This document shows, one piece after another, positions 1 to 7,220 of a stretch of 64,000 nucleotides of DNA. The notes below the pieces were generated by a model that made no database searches, had not been told where the DNA came from, and saw nothing but the letters and a program-made list of their open reading frames with translations. Within the stretch, counting starts at the first letter, position 1. Each line of letters begins with the position of its first letter. Source of the stretch: UBA5859 sp041940025 (GTDB lineage Bacteria > Pseudomonadota > Gammaproteobacteria > UBA5859); NCBI GenBank assembly GCA_041940025.1, contig JBGTSY010000006.1, positions 90,486-154,485 on the forward strand, given 5' to 3'. Position numbers and translations under genes: made by a program.

Positions 1-1
1 C

Positions 2-154
2 GGAGCAGCTTCACTGCTGGTAGACGTTCGCAAGAACTGGCAAACATCTCTGACGCATGAACTGCTGGGCAAGTGGCAAACCATGGCTATCCCGGAACAG
101 CGCTACACGCCTATCTGGTGTTTGTCGCAGGACTGCTTTAGCGTATGCAGATAA
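2..154 (+). CDS. Possible C-terminal end of an unidentified gene (cut by window start)
   Basis: The second forward frame is open from the first bases to a TAA at 152-154, giving about 50 residues. The first 36 look protein-like, with a hydrophobic stretch followed by mixed charged residues. I do not recognise a family. The last part overlaps the 3' end of the truncated transposase on the other strand, so the true gene may have ended earlier or been broken by that insertion. Confidence 0.25.
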   Translation, partial: GAASLLVDVRKNWQTSLTHELLGKWQTMAIPEQRYTPIWCLSQDCFSVCR

Positions 155-258
155 AAACGATAGTCTTCGTCGGCGTAGAAAATCGGATCGCGATCATCGC
201 CCCAAACGATGACATGTTGTGGTTGTCCAGGAATAACACAGCGAGGTTGGCGCAGCAC
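103..258 (-). pseudogene. Truncated REP-associated tyrosine transposase (RayT / IS200-like Y1 family)
   Basis: About 50 residues starting at a GTG (258-256) match the N-terminus of REP-associated transposases. The order is RQPRCVIPGQPQHVI, then a degenerate W/GDDRDPIF block, then YADEDYRFYLHTLKQ. Full-length members are about 150-230 residues and carry the catalytic HUH motif (NHVHLL) and a tyrosine. Here a TAG follows immediately after CDKHQ, before the HUH motif, so the protein cannot be active. It lies just downstream of arsC and may mark the breakpoint that removed the rest of the ars operon. Confidence 0.7.
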
Positions 259-382
259 GGTTCCAGCGCTATTAAATAAAAAACAAGGATACTTAATAAA
301 GCGCGTCAATCGATCGAGTCTGACTCTATTGATTTTTCTTCCTATACTCCGCTCAAAAAATCTGAGGGTAAGTGTGTGTCGG

Positions 383-793
383 TCATAGCAGTTCTGTTTC
401 AATCCTGTGCTTCAGTACGGCAAATGCTTCATCAAAGGCCGCGTTAATCTCCTCATCCGTGCCGGTGGCTTTGGCTGGATCAGGCGTGCTCCAGTGCAGC
501 TTTTCATGGTTGCCCAGAAAGGCCGGGCAGCTTTCGGCTGCTGCCGCATCGCAGACGGTGATCACCAGATCGAAATGCTGGCCATCAAATTCATCCCATG
601 ACTTGCTAGTAGGGTTGCTGATACCCAAGCCGTGCCGCTCCAGTGTCTCAATGGATTTCGGATGCACATAGCCAGCCGGGTGACTGCCGGCGCTTACCGC
701 TTCATATCTTCTTGCGCCGAGCGCATTGATAAGCGCTTCCGCCATAATAGAACGGCAGGAATTGCCGGTACACAGGACAAGAACACGTTTCAT
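383..793 (-). CDS. arsC: Arsenate reductase, low-molecular-weight phosphatase (thioredoxin-coupled) type
   Basis: Reduces arsenate to arsenite in the cytoplasm. The 136-residue product has the family P-loop CTGNSCR with the nucleophile Cys8 and Cys13-Arg14, a VCD loop with Cys81, and a second redox cysteine Cys88 (CDAAAAESC). This three-cysteine pattern is that of the thioredoxin-dependent enzymes. The C-terminal DPAKATGTDEE segment is also typical. The chosen ATG at 793-791 overlaps the arsI stop by one base (TGATG), which implies translational coupling; a TTG at 802 could extend it by three residues. It is the last gene of arsR-arsI-arsC. No arsB or ACR3 efflux gene follows within the window. 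Confidence 0.93.
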   Translation of the reverse strand: MKRVLVLCTGNSCRSIMAEALINALGARRYEAVSAGSHPAGYVHPKSIETLERHGLGISNPTSKSWDEFDGQHFDLVITVCDAAAAESCPAFLGNHEKLHWSTPDPAKATGTDEEINAAFDEAFAVLKHRIETELL

Positions 794-1230
794 CAGCAGC
801 AACTACCAGTAGATTCTGCTTTGGGCGCACAGCAGGCGCCACTTTCTGCCGGTGCATCATTGAAAAATTCAGCCTCTGCCATTGTCTGATAGGTTTCCCA
901 GGCAATGCCGTTGGGGTCTTGCACCCAGAGCTTATCGGACTTGGCATAGCAGCAGGTAGTTTCACCTTCATCAAAGGTTGATAAGTCTGCCTGCTTGATA
1001 CGCTCGCGCAGCGCCGCCATTTCAGATTCATCTTCGGCCTGAATGCCTAAGTGATCCACTCCCGGCTTGGCACTCCGCGAAGATATTGCAAAATTGATAT
1101 GTGGATCATCCAGCATCCACTTGGCATAGTCCGGTTTTAGCTTGCTCGGTTCAGTGCCAAACAGGGCTGAATAGAATTTCGTGGATTGTTTCAGATCGTC
1201 CACGGCGATATGTATGTGCAGACGTTTCAT
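793..1230 (-). CDS. arsI: ArsI/CadI-family vicinal-oxygen-chelate protein, likely organoarsenical C-As lyase
   Basis: A 145-residue glyoxalase-fold protein. The N-terminal HIHIAVDDL strand, His60 and Glu112 (WETYQT) fit the metal triad of ArsI, and the adjacent Cys93-Cys94 in TTCCYAKSD match the cysteine pair that binds trivalent methylarsenical in characterised ArsI. This is known chemistry for the family: Fe(II)-dependent cleavage of the carbon-arsenic bond. The tail carries two more CC pairs (133-134 and 144-145), which may bind metal. The ATG at 1230 overlaps the arsR stop as ATGA and follows AGGAG by about 8 bases; an upstream GTG at 1239 is less likely. A role in cadmium binding (CadI) is the alternative. 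Confidence 0.85.
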   Translation of the reverse strand: MKRLHIHIAVDDLKQSTKFYSALFGTEPSKLKPDYAKWMLDDPHINFAISSRSAKPGVDHLGIQAEDESEMAALRERIKQADLSTFDEGETTCCYAKSDKLWVQDPNGIAWETYQTMAEAEFFNDAPAESGACCAPKAESTGSCC

Positions 1231-1589
1231 GAGCAGCACTCCTTTTCTGTAAAAAATTCGATAATCTCTTTTGTCCCACTGGCATCCACGCGGCAGGATA
1301 CTTGGTCACCGCTACAGCAATTCTCGACCATGAAGTGCATCAATTCCCGGATACGCTCGAAGCTGGCGGTGTAGATGATTTTGCGTCCTTCTTTCTGGGA
1401 CGCGATCAGACCAGCCTCGGTCAAATGCGTCAGATGAAAGGACAGCGAGTTATGCGCGATCCCCAACCGGTTGCTAATCATTCCGGCAGGCAGGCCGGAT
1501 GGCCCGGCTTCCACCAGTATCTTGAATGCTTGCAGCCTTGTTTTCTGTGCGAGCGCGGAAAATGCGCCGATAGCCTGTTCCAAGTTCAT
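1227..1589 (-). CDS. arsR: ArsR-family metalloregulator
   Basis: A winged-helix repressor of 120 residues. The N-terminal FSALAQKTRLQAFKILVEAGPSGLPAGMIS and the recognition helix region (IAHNSLSFHLTHLTEAGLI) are typical of ArsR/SmtB proteins. It lacks the ELCVCDL metal site of E. coli ArsR. Instead it has Cys pairs near the C-terminus (VENCCSG and KECCS), resembling the Acidithiobacillus-type ArsR that binds As(III) through C-terminal cysteines. It heads the arsR-arsI-arsC operon and probably represses it through the inverted repeat just upstream. Confidence 0.9.
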   Translation of the reverse strand: MNLEQAIGAFSALAQKTRLQAFKILVEAGPSGLPAGMISNRLGIAHNSLSFHLTHLTEAGLIASQKEGRKIIYTASFERIRELMHFMVENCCSGDQVSCRVDASGTKEIIEFFTEKECCS

Positions 1590-1597
1590 ATGTCGAA

Positions 1598-1615
1598 TAT
1601 GATAGACAAATCATA
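1598..1615. promoter_or_regulatory. Inverted repeat upstream of arsR, candidate ArsR operator
   Basis: A perfect inverted repeat TATGAT-(6)-ATCATA lies 9 bases upstream of the arsR start codon in very AT-rich DNA. Position and symmetry fit autoregulation by an ArsR/SmtB dimer. No promoter hexamers could be assigned with confidence. Confidence 0.5.
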
Positions 1616-2112
1616 ATATGTCAATAGTTATCGACAGATAAGCTGACGCGATATGTTCCCGTTCGATAACATTAAAAGGCGGTGTAGTATGACTCCTGAG
1701 TAGCTGGGCAACATTGTCCGCGAGATGAGAAAGCAGCTTGTTTTGAACCAAAACGTATCACTGAACCTGTCATGGTGGAGTACGGACAGAAAAACCACAT
1801 TGCTTGGAGATCTAGATCTCGGTGTGTCTCTCTCGAAAGATACCTAAGGCCCTGGCGCTTGAATAGACGGGACAAGTTGCTCATTTATTTAGTAAAGGTT
1901 GACGTGACTGCCTCTGAACCTTAACCGTGACACAGCTTGAATCCTTCAAGTAAGCTCGATCAACGTGATTGGACAGGTTCAGAGTCACGGACAATGTTCT
2001 AGTACGTCGATTAATAATAGAAACGACAGATGCTCAATAGATGTTTGTGTGGGACCACGGCTGTTATACAGAGTAACTTGTACGCAGTCGTTGCTTAACG
2101 TTGACGTTTATT
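1616..2112. other. Intergenic stretch without a recognisable gene
   Basis: No open frame here looks like a protein. It contains a palindromic AGATCTAGATCT segment near 1806 and the structured element at 1904-1988 listed separately. Near 2093-2099 there is a GCTTAAC that resembles an integron core site, but no complementary partner was found. Confidence 0.4.
1904..1988. repeat. Imperfect inverted repeat with an internal hairpin
   Basis: The outer arms are GTGACT-(4-base bulge)-CTGAACCT (1904-1921) and AGGTTCAG-AGTCAC (1975-1988). Inside lies a second hairpin, AGCTTGAA / TTCAAG-ta-AGCT (about 1934-1955). It could fold as a roughly 85-nt two-stem structure. It does not match the attC sites of the nearby integron. 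Its origin (insertion-sequence terminus, REP-type element or small RNA) is unknown. Confidence 0.35.
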
Positions 2113-2865
2113 TAAAATCAATCTGCAGCTGCCTTTGAGAAAAACCTTCCAGTCGCCATTGTACGCCCGGTGTTGATCCGGCAGTTCTCTCGTGCCGTTG
2201 AACAGTTAGCCAAAACAGATAAGATTGATGCCAAGATCATTGCTCGTTTTGCAGCAGTCATGCATCCCAGGATGACACGGCAGAGAAGTAACTACCTTCA
2301 GCCAATCAAAGATCTGGTTGTACGGCATCGTCAGTTGATTCAAATACGCACCCAGGAAACCAATCGTAGCAAAGTGATGGGCGATTAGATGGAGCGGTCC
2401 TGCAACCGGATCCTGAAAGCCCTCGATAAAGAGATTCAATGGGTTGAGGACAAACTATCCACAGCCGTTGAAGCGGAACCTGCCTGGCTGGAACGCAAAG
2501 CGCTACTCGAAAGTGTTCCCGGCGTCGGTAAAGCCCTCATCTGTTCACTGCTTTCTGAAATGCCAGAACTAGGCACATTAAACAACAAGCAAATCGGCGC
2601 ACTTGCCGGCCTCGCCCCCATCAATCGCGATAGCGGGAAGTCGCAAAGGAAAAGACGTATTCAGGGCGGTCGCTACAACGTCCGAACCACGCTCTACATG
2701 GCCACGCTGAGTGCCACGCAGTGCAACCCCATTATTGGCGGTTTTTATCGTCATCTGGTTAAACAGGGTAAGTACAAAAAAGTCGCCTTAACGGCAGCAA
2801 TGAGAAAGTTTTTAACCATCCTGAATGCGATGATCCGAGATGGTCAGGAGTGGGCCTATGAATAA
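2113..2865 (+). pseudogene. IS110-family transposase remnant (N-terminus lost, internal stop)
   Basis: One reading frame from about 2113 encodes AAAFEKNLPVAIVRP, then AKTDKIDAKIIARFA (the last acidic part of the DEDD domain), then the Transposase_20 region with LLESVPGVGKALICSLLSE and GLAPINRDSG, ending with TAA at 2863-2865. The first catalytic Asp and roughly 60-70 N-terminal residues are missing, and an in-frame TAG at 2386-2388 splits the frame. It is inactive. It lies where the distal cassette's attC should continue; some IS110/IS1111 elements are known to target attC sites. Confidence 0.85.
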
Positions 2866-3030
2866 TTATTTAGCTACGGTTGAACCACAGTCGCTTGTTA
2901 TATGCTTTATGTGATTGATTTATAAGTATATTCAAATATTTCTCTTGAAATGGTGTGTATAATGACGATAATAATAAATGTCGAGAGTGCGTCAACTGCA
3001 CGGTGGGAGGGCAACCTCCCACTCGACGTC
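2866..3030. other. 3' untranslated part of the DUF3800 cassette with a half attC (R'' box at 2897-2903)
   Basis: On the minus strand ATATAAC at 2903-2897 is the exact complement of the bases with which the DUF3800 cassette begins (G|TTATAT at 3809-3803). It is followed by an AAGCGACTG arm. This is what an R'' box with its L'' arm should look like. The matching L' and R' half is absent: the IS110 remnant begins about 30 bases further on. The cassette therefore appears truncated within its recombination site. Confidence 0.5.
3003..3022 (-). terminator. GC-rich hairpin after the DUF3800 gene
   Basis: A perfect 8-bp stem GTGGGAGG / CCTCCCAC with a 4-base loop lies 8 bases after the stop codon. 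There is no T-run on either side, so a factor-independent terminator is only possible; it may simply protect the transcript end. Confidence 0.35.
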
Positions 3031-3783
3031 CTACCTCCAGCCCGCTTTAGGGTGCATTACCAAACCATATCCCTCAATTCTTCCCGAAGGCGATTTTCTG
3101 AATGTGGTTTCGATTTGTTTAAAAAACTTGTCGTCGCCTGCTACATATTTGCGATAAACAGCGCCAGCAACCATGTCAGCTAGCTGTATACCGATACTCC
3201 AATGAGAAGGAGCAATGAACAACCCCTCGATTAAATTTTCATATTTCGAATAATGTTCGGCACTTTCATTAAGCAATCTTTGATGCAGAGCTTGAAGCCG
3301 TTTATCGTCTTTAGGCCCTCTGTGATCACAAACTATAATACCGTTGTTTGGTTGACCGGACTCTCTTTCGAGGTCTTGTAAATAATATTGGAATCTCTCT
3401 GTAATAGGCTTATATGAAAACTGATATAAATCATCAGCGTTATCGACATTATTGATGTCATAGGCGGCTGGCACACTTGTCACTACCGATAATGCTTTAA
3501 TCGATCTTCTTGAAGTTAGTATGGAATATATTTTTTCTCTAATTTCGTCTTTTACCGGCTGCTCCAGGTGAAGCATCGTATTTTCAGCATCCGAGTTATG
3601 CGGAGAAAAGTAGCGCCACTTTATTTCTCCGTTTATACCGTGAGCGTTTTTTATTCTATCAAGCTCATGCTTTACCGGTTTCCATACCGTATCAGGTATA
3701 ATTACGCCACCAATAACAAAATAGGCTTGTGAACTATTGGGTGGCGGAGCCGTACCAGATTCATCTATGAATAAAATTTGCAT
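3031..3783 (-). CDS. DUF3800 domain protein (cassette 8)
   Basis: 250 residues. The N-terminal MQILFIDESGTAPP with FVIGGVIIP is the hallmark of DUF3800, an RNase H-like fold. The first Asp (D6) and the later IVCDHRGPKDDKR and SIGIQLADMVAGAVYRKY blocks supply conserved acidic residues. The biochemical role of DUF3800 is not settled; many members occur in mobile or defence-rich regions. The gene is the distal member of the array. The promoter is not obvious and the start ATG has only a weak ribosome-binding site. Confidence 0.85.
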   Translation of the reverse strand: MQILFIDESGTAPPPNSSQAYFVIGGVIIPDTVWKPVKHELDRIKNAHGINGEIKWRYFSPHNSDAENTMLHLEQPVKDEIREKIYSILTSRRSIKALSVVTSVPAAYDINNVDNADDLYQFSYKPITERFQYYLQDLERESGQPNNGIIVCDHRGPKDDKRLQALHQRLLNESAEHYSKYENLIEGLFIAPSHWSIGIQLADMVAGAVYRKYVAGDDKFFKQIETTFRKSPSGRIEGYGLVMHPKAGWR

Positions 3784-3802
3784 TATTTTTAACCTTTAAT
3801 GC

Positions 3803-3898
3803 ATATAACGCCAAACTCACCGGCACATGCTGCGGAGAGCGTTGTTGTGTGAAAATGGAGCGTAGCAGTAGGTGTCCGTGTGCAGTTTTTTGTTAGAA
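3803..3898 (-). repeat. attC site of the second GNAT cassette
   Basis: A 96-bp recombination site. On the minus strand R'' is TTCTAAC (3898-3892) and R' is GTTATAT (3809-3803), with complementary arms between. The stop codon of the GNAT gene lies inside R''. Confidence 0.85.
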
Positions 3899-4375
3899 GC
3901 TTAACGCATTTATCTCCCCAACAGATAGATGATAGGTAGTAAAATTTCGACCTAAAAGTTGTGTACGATGTACCTTGGTAGCCATCTTGGCGAGTGATTT
4001 GTACTTGCGCCTAGTGTCCAATAAATGGAACAGTACTTCTTTATGCCCAAGTTCGTTTGCCCACAACATGAGTGTTTTGAAAATTGGTATACCAGAACCC
4101 CAGAATCTTTGCGAAATAACAATTGCTATTTCAAATCCGTAATCATCCGGCTGAATACCGCACCAACCGGCTAGCTCACCACCTATAGAAACCACGCGAA
4201 CTTTACAGCCCTGCATTGCATCAGTTTCAATCTTATCTTCAATCCATTCTTTAATGTTCGTGATATTGAAGCGTGGATGATCCACCAGATGTTCCCGTAT
4301 AGAATCCTCGTTTACAACGGCCATCAAATCTGTTGGATCAACTTGCTTAAAGCTCAAAAATTCAATATTGCACAT
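3893..4375 (-). CDS. GNAT-family N-acetyltransferase (cassette 7)
   Basis: 160 residues with the GNAT core: a beta strand VVSIGGELAGWCGIQPDDYGFEIAIVI followed by RFWGSGIPIF, corresponding to the acetyl-CoA loop, and a later LGHKEVLFHLLDTRRKYKSLAKM helix-strand. The acceptor substrate cannot be told from the sequence. The gene fills its cassette almost completely: the start lies 11 bases inside the upstream junction (TTAGAA) and the stop overlaps R''. Confidence 0.8.
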   Translation of the reverse strand: MCNIEFLSFKQVDPTDLMAVVNEDSIREHLVDHPRFNITNIKEWIEDKIETDAMQGCKVRVVSIGGELAGWCGIQPDDYGFEIAIVISQRFWGSGIPIFKTLMLWANELGHKEVLFHLLDTRRKYKSLAKMATKVHRTQLLGRNFTTYHLSVGEINALSF

Positions 4376-4385
4376 TTGTGGAAAC

Positions 4386-4458
4386 TTCTAACGCTGCCAT
4401 AAATGGCGCGAGCTTGCGAGCGTCCGGCGACCGTATGGAGCGAATTTAATGGCCTTGT
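4386..4458 (-). repeat. attC site of the first GNAT cassette (right part; interrupted by the group II intron)
   Basis: R' is GTTAGAA (4392-4386). The arms run to AAGGCCATTAAATTCGC and then to A-C at 4458-4457, where the intron begins. Joining 4458 to 6442 restores R'' GCATAAC, the exact complement of this cassette's start (G|TTATGC at 6940-6935). Confidence 0.85.
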
Positions 4459-5025
4459 GTACGCCCGACATGGGCATTAACTGATGAGGTGAAAGTCCTC
4501 TGTAGGAAAGTCACCGTTTATTAACCATCCAGTTATTAAACGTGAACTACTAGCGAAAGGCAAGGGTCACACCGTGAGGTTTGGTCTGAAGGAAGCCCGG
4601 AGCAAATCTGCGAGCGGATGAACAAGAACATCATATGAGGCATAGGCTGAAGGCGAGTCAGCAGAGCCGGCCCCGCGAAGCGCTTTGGGTCCAAGATGAC
4701 GAAGCCGCGTGACTTAACGGCCACTATAAATGATGCGGTTGCGCAGAGAAAGTTAATGTTCTTATTCGGGGAGCTCTGAGAGGCAAGCATCCTGCGCTTA
4801 CGCTACGGAGACTACCAGTAAGAGACTGGTTGAACAACTCTTGGCGCGTCAACGGCTGCGATTGAACGCGAGCGAATAAGCAGCAAGCGTGCGTAAGCGG
4901 GAAGCGCTGTATTCAGCAATGAATACAGTGATCTTTCAGAGGTCAGCAGAAGTCATAGTAGCCAAATGCCCATCGTAATGGTTGGGACAGGGTGAAGGGC
5001 TGAACATTTAACCGAAGGAGGAGTC

Positions 5026-6363
5026 ATGTCTCACTTGAACAATGGAACTACACCGACCGGTGCGTACATTGCGCAGCGTGATGACGTGCAACCCGCCTTT
5101 AACGATGATCTATTCGACAAAGTATTTGCCGCCGATAACCTCAAGCGGGCTTGGAAACAGGTTCGCGCAAACAAAGGAGCGGCGGGCGTTGATGGTTTGG
5201 ATGTCAAACACTTCCTCGATTGGTGCAAAACGCATTGGCCACAATGCCAAATCCAATTGAACAATGGAAGCTATCGACCTCAACCGGTCAGGCGCGTGGA
5301 AATCAGTAAGCCGGATGGCGGACAATGCCAACTGGGTATCCCCACTGTTCTCGATCGGGTGATTCAACAGGCCATTGCACAAATACTTTCGCCGATAGTT
5401 GACCCTACTTTTTCTCCTAATAGTTTTGGTTTTAGGCCAAACCGAGATGCTCACCAAGCGATCAAACAGGTACATGGCTTCATCAAACTAAAACGGCGTA
5501 TTGCCGTGGATGTTGATTTATCCAAGTTCTTTGATCGTGTTGACCATGACTGATTGATGTCGAAACTTGCAACCCATATTCGGGATAAACGGTTATTGGC
5601 ATTAATCGGTCATTATCTTCGAGCGGGCGTAATGGATAACGGCAAACGATTACCCAGCAAAGAAGGTGTGCCACAAGGCGGCCCTCTCTCCCCGTTACTG
5701 TCGAATATTGTACTTGATAGTCTCGATAAAGAGTTGGAGCGTCGTGGCCACCGCTTCGCCCGATACGCGGATGACTTTATTATATTAGTGAAGTCACAAC
5801 GTGCGGGCGAACGCGTGCTGGCCAGTCTCTCTCGTTATCTCGCGTTACGCTTGAAGTTGGTGGTGAACAGCACCAAAAGCCGGGTGGTAAAGGTGAGCCA
5901 AAGCAAATTCTTAGGATTTACGTTTGCTAATGGTCGCATTCAGTGGCACCCCGATAGGCTGAACCGTTTTAAACATCAGGTGCGTAGACTGACAAACCGA
6001 AACTGGGGTGTCAGTATGCAATATCAGCTGTTTAAACTCAGTCAGTATCTGCGTGGCTGGATTAACTACTTTGGCATCGCCAGCGGTTATCAGCACTGTG
6101 TTGATCTAGATAATTGGATCAGGCGCAGAGTTCGTATGTGCTACTGGCGGCAATGGCGCAAGCCGAGAACCAAGGTTGCCAACTTGTTGAAACGTGGCGT
6201 AGCGATCCAAGCGGCGGTTGCCTGTGGTATCACAAGTAAAGGCCCTTGGCGCAGTTCCAAAACGCCGGGGATTCAACAAGCGCTGTGTAACGACTATTTG
6301 AAATCAGAAGGGTTGTTCTCGCTTCGGCAAAGATGGATCAAGGTGCATTGCCCTAACGGGTAA
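5026..6363 (+). pseudogene. ltrA: Group II intron reverse transcriptase/maturase, interrupted by an in-frame TGA
   Basis: One continuous frame of about 445 codons. It contains RT motifs (VDVDLSKFFDRVDHD, VPQGGPLSPLLSNIVLD, catalytic RYADDFIIL) and the maturase X domain (YLRGWINYFG), with no endonuclease domain, as in class C. A TGA at 5551-5553 falls just after DRVDHD, where relatives usually have a tryptophan codon (TGG). A single base change could explain it. A TTG follows at once, so a split or read-through product is possible, but intact RT is not made. The strong GGAGGAG ribosome-binding site precedes the ATG at 5026. Confidence 0.88.
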
Positions 6364-6370
6364 GTTAAAT

Positions 6371-6441
6371 GAACCGCCGTATGCGGACCCGCTTGTACGG
6401 TGGTGTGGGGAGGGCCGGCTAGAATCCGGTCCTTACCCGAT
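6371..6441 (+). ncRNA. Group II intron domains V and VI
   Basis: Domain V occupies about 6371-6406, a hairpin with GAACCGCCGTATGCGG pairing to CCGCTTGTACGGTGG. Domain VI follows, with the stem GGGCCGG / CCGGTCC and an unpaired A near the 3' end (CCTTACCCGAT) as the likely branch site. These form the catalytic and branching core of the ribozyme. Confidence 0.8.
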
Positions 6442-6929
6442 TATGCGATATCATCCTTCACCAAATCTACGGTGAACAAAGGCAGGCTCCGGCCAGGAAT
6501 GCTCGCTGACTCTCTTGACCCATTTGATTTGCCACCAGCAGCCCGATAAAACTTCTCGGCGTTTGGATCTCCCTGAATAATTAATTTTTCACCACCCAGG
6601 TTTCTCGCCAGGTTCTTCGCATGATCAATCAATGCTCTACCTACCCCCTTCCCAATAAAGTTCGGCTCGACAAACAGGGCTTCTAATTCGAACTCTCGGT
6701 CGGTAAGTTTCTCAATTGCGTAATACCCTAGTAGTTCTGAATTCTCCTCGGCAACATAGTAGTGAAGATCAGCAGATTTCAATGAACTTTCTGTAACGGT
6801 TAGTTCATCACGGCATGCTTCCATGAACGATTGAGTATACCCCCAATAGGCCTTCGAGCGGATCGCTAATTCGGTCAGCAAATTAACTTCGTAAGTTTTA
6901 GCTTTTCTGATTGATGGTAAATTAATCAT
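6441..6929 (-). CDS. GNAT-family N-acetyltransferase (cassette 6)
   Basis: 162 residues from the ATG at 6929 (MINLPSIRKA). Upstream in-frame codons lie in the repeated gene-less cassette and are unlikely to be translated. The acetyl-CoA binding motif is clear: LFVEPNFIGKGVGRALIDHAKNLAR, then KLIIQGDPNAEKFYRAAGG. It is close to the GNAT proteins that carry the FYxxxGF/G block. The substrate is unknown. The stop codon lies in the attC R'' box that is split by the group II intron, so the intron leaves the coding region intact but separates it from most of its attC. Confidence 0.85.
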   Translation of the reverse strand: MINLPSIRKAKTYEVNLLTELAIRSKAYWGYTQSFMEACRDELTVTESSLKSADLHYYVAEENSELLGYYAIEKLTDREFELEALFVEPNFIGKGVGRALIDHAKNLARNLGGEKLIIQGDPNAEKFYRAAGGKSNGSRESASIPGRSLPLFTVDLVKDDIA

Positions 6930-6938
6930 GTCGCATAA

Positions 6939-7119
6939 CGGGTCGTAGCTAAGCAGATTTTGACCGAGTGTGGTAGATGCTCTGCATCGTACCACGAGGG
7001 AAAAATTCTGCTTTAGCGTGTTGTTAGGCAGAGGCGCAGTACGCGCGCTGCCGATACCCGCTGAAGGAACTTAGCTACGACCCGTTAAACAGGTGCGCGC
7101 GTAGCGCGCATCTGTTTAA
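6939..7119 (-). mobile_element. Gene-less 181-bp integron cassette, copy 1
   Basis: The boundaries are G|TTAAAC on the right and G|TTATGC on the left. The sequence is identical to copy 3 and differs from copy 2 at one base. There is no open frame of note. It begins with a GC-rich palindrome (AAACAGATGCGCGC / GCGCGCACCTGTTT, one mismatch) and the rest is an attC-like fold (6933-7090) bounded by the 18-bp inverted repeat TAACGGGTCGTAGCTAAG. A second R''-like box (GCCTAAC, 7029-7023) lies inside. Confidence 0.88.
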
Positions 7120-7195
7120 CGTTTACATAAGGGGCGCGCGGCTTTTGGCGCGTCCCAGTGAGCGGCAGCGAACGAACTTGATGTGCTTGTTAGCT
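7114..7195 (-). repeat. attC site of the TIR cassette
   Basis: 82 bp; R'' is AGCTAAC (7195-7189) and R' is GTTAAAC (7120-7114). The AGCACATCAAGTTCG and GCGCGCCCCTTATGT arms are partly complementary, as expected of attC. Confidence 0.85.
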
Positions 7196-7220
7196 GTAGC
7201 ATCGGCAGACAAGTGTGATC

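Larger units (their letters stand above)
4459..6441 (+). mobile_element. Group IIC intron inserted in an attC site
   Basis: The 5' end GTACGCCCGACATGGGC, the GGTGAAAGTCCTC segment, GGTCAGCAGAAGTCATAGTA near 4940-4959, and a 3' domain V of group IIC type (GAACCGCCGTATGCGG ... TACGGTGGTG) define the ribozyme. The intron open reading frame is on the same strand. The orientation is opposite to the cassette genes, as known for group IIC-attC introns. Because the flanks share bases, the 5' end could be 4457 rather than 4459; 4459 restores the attC core exactly. Total length is about 1.98 kb. Confidence 0.88.

Noticed and set aside
6930..6995. Upstream extension of the first GNAT gene
   Set aside because: The extra 22 codons lie mostly in the repeated gene-less cassette, so they cannot be part of the conserved protein.
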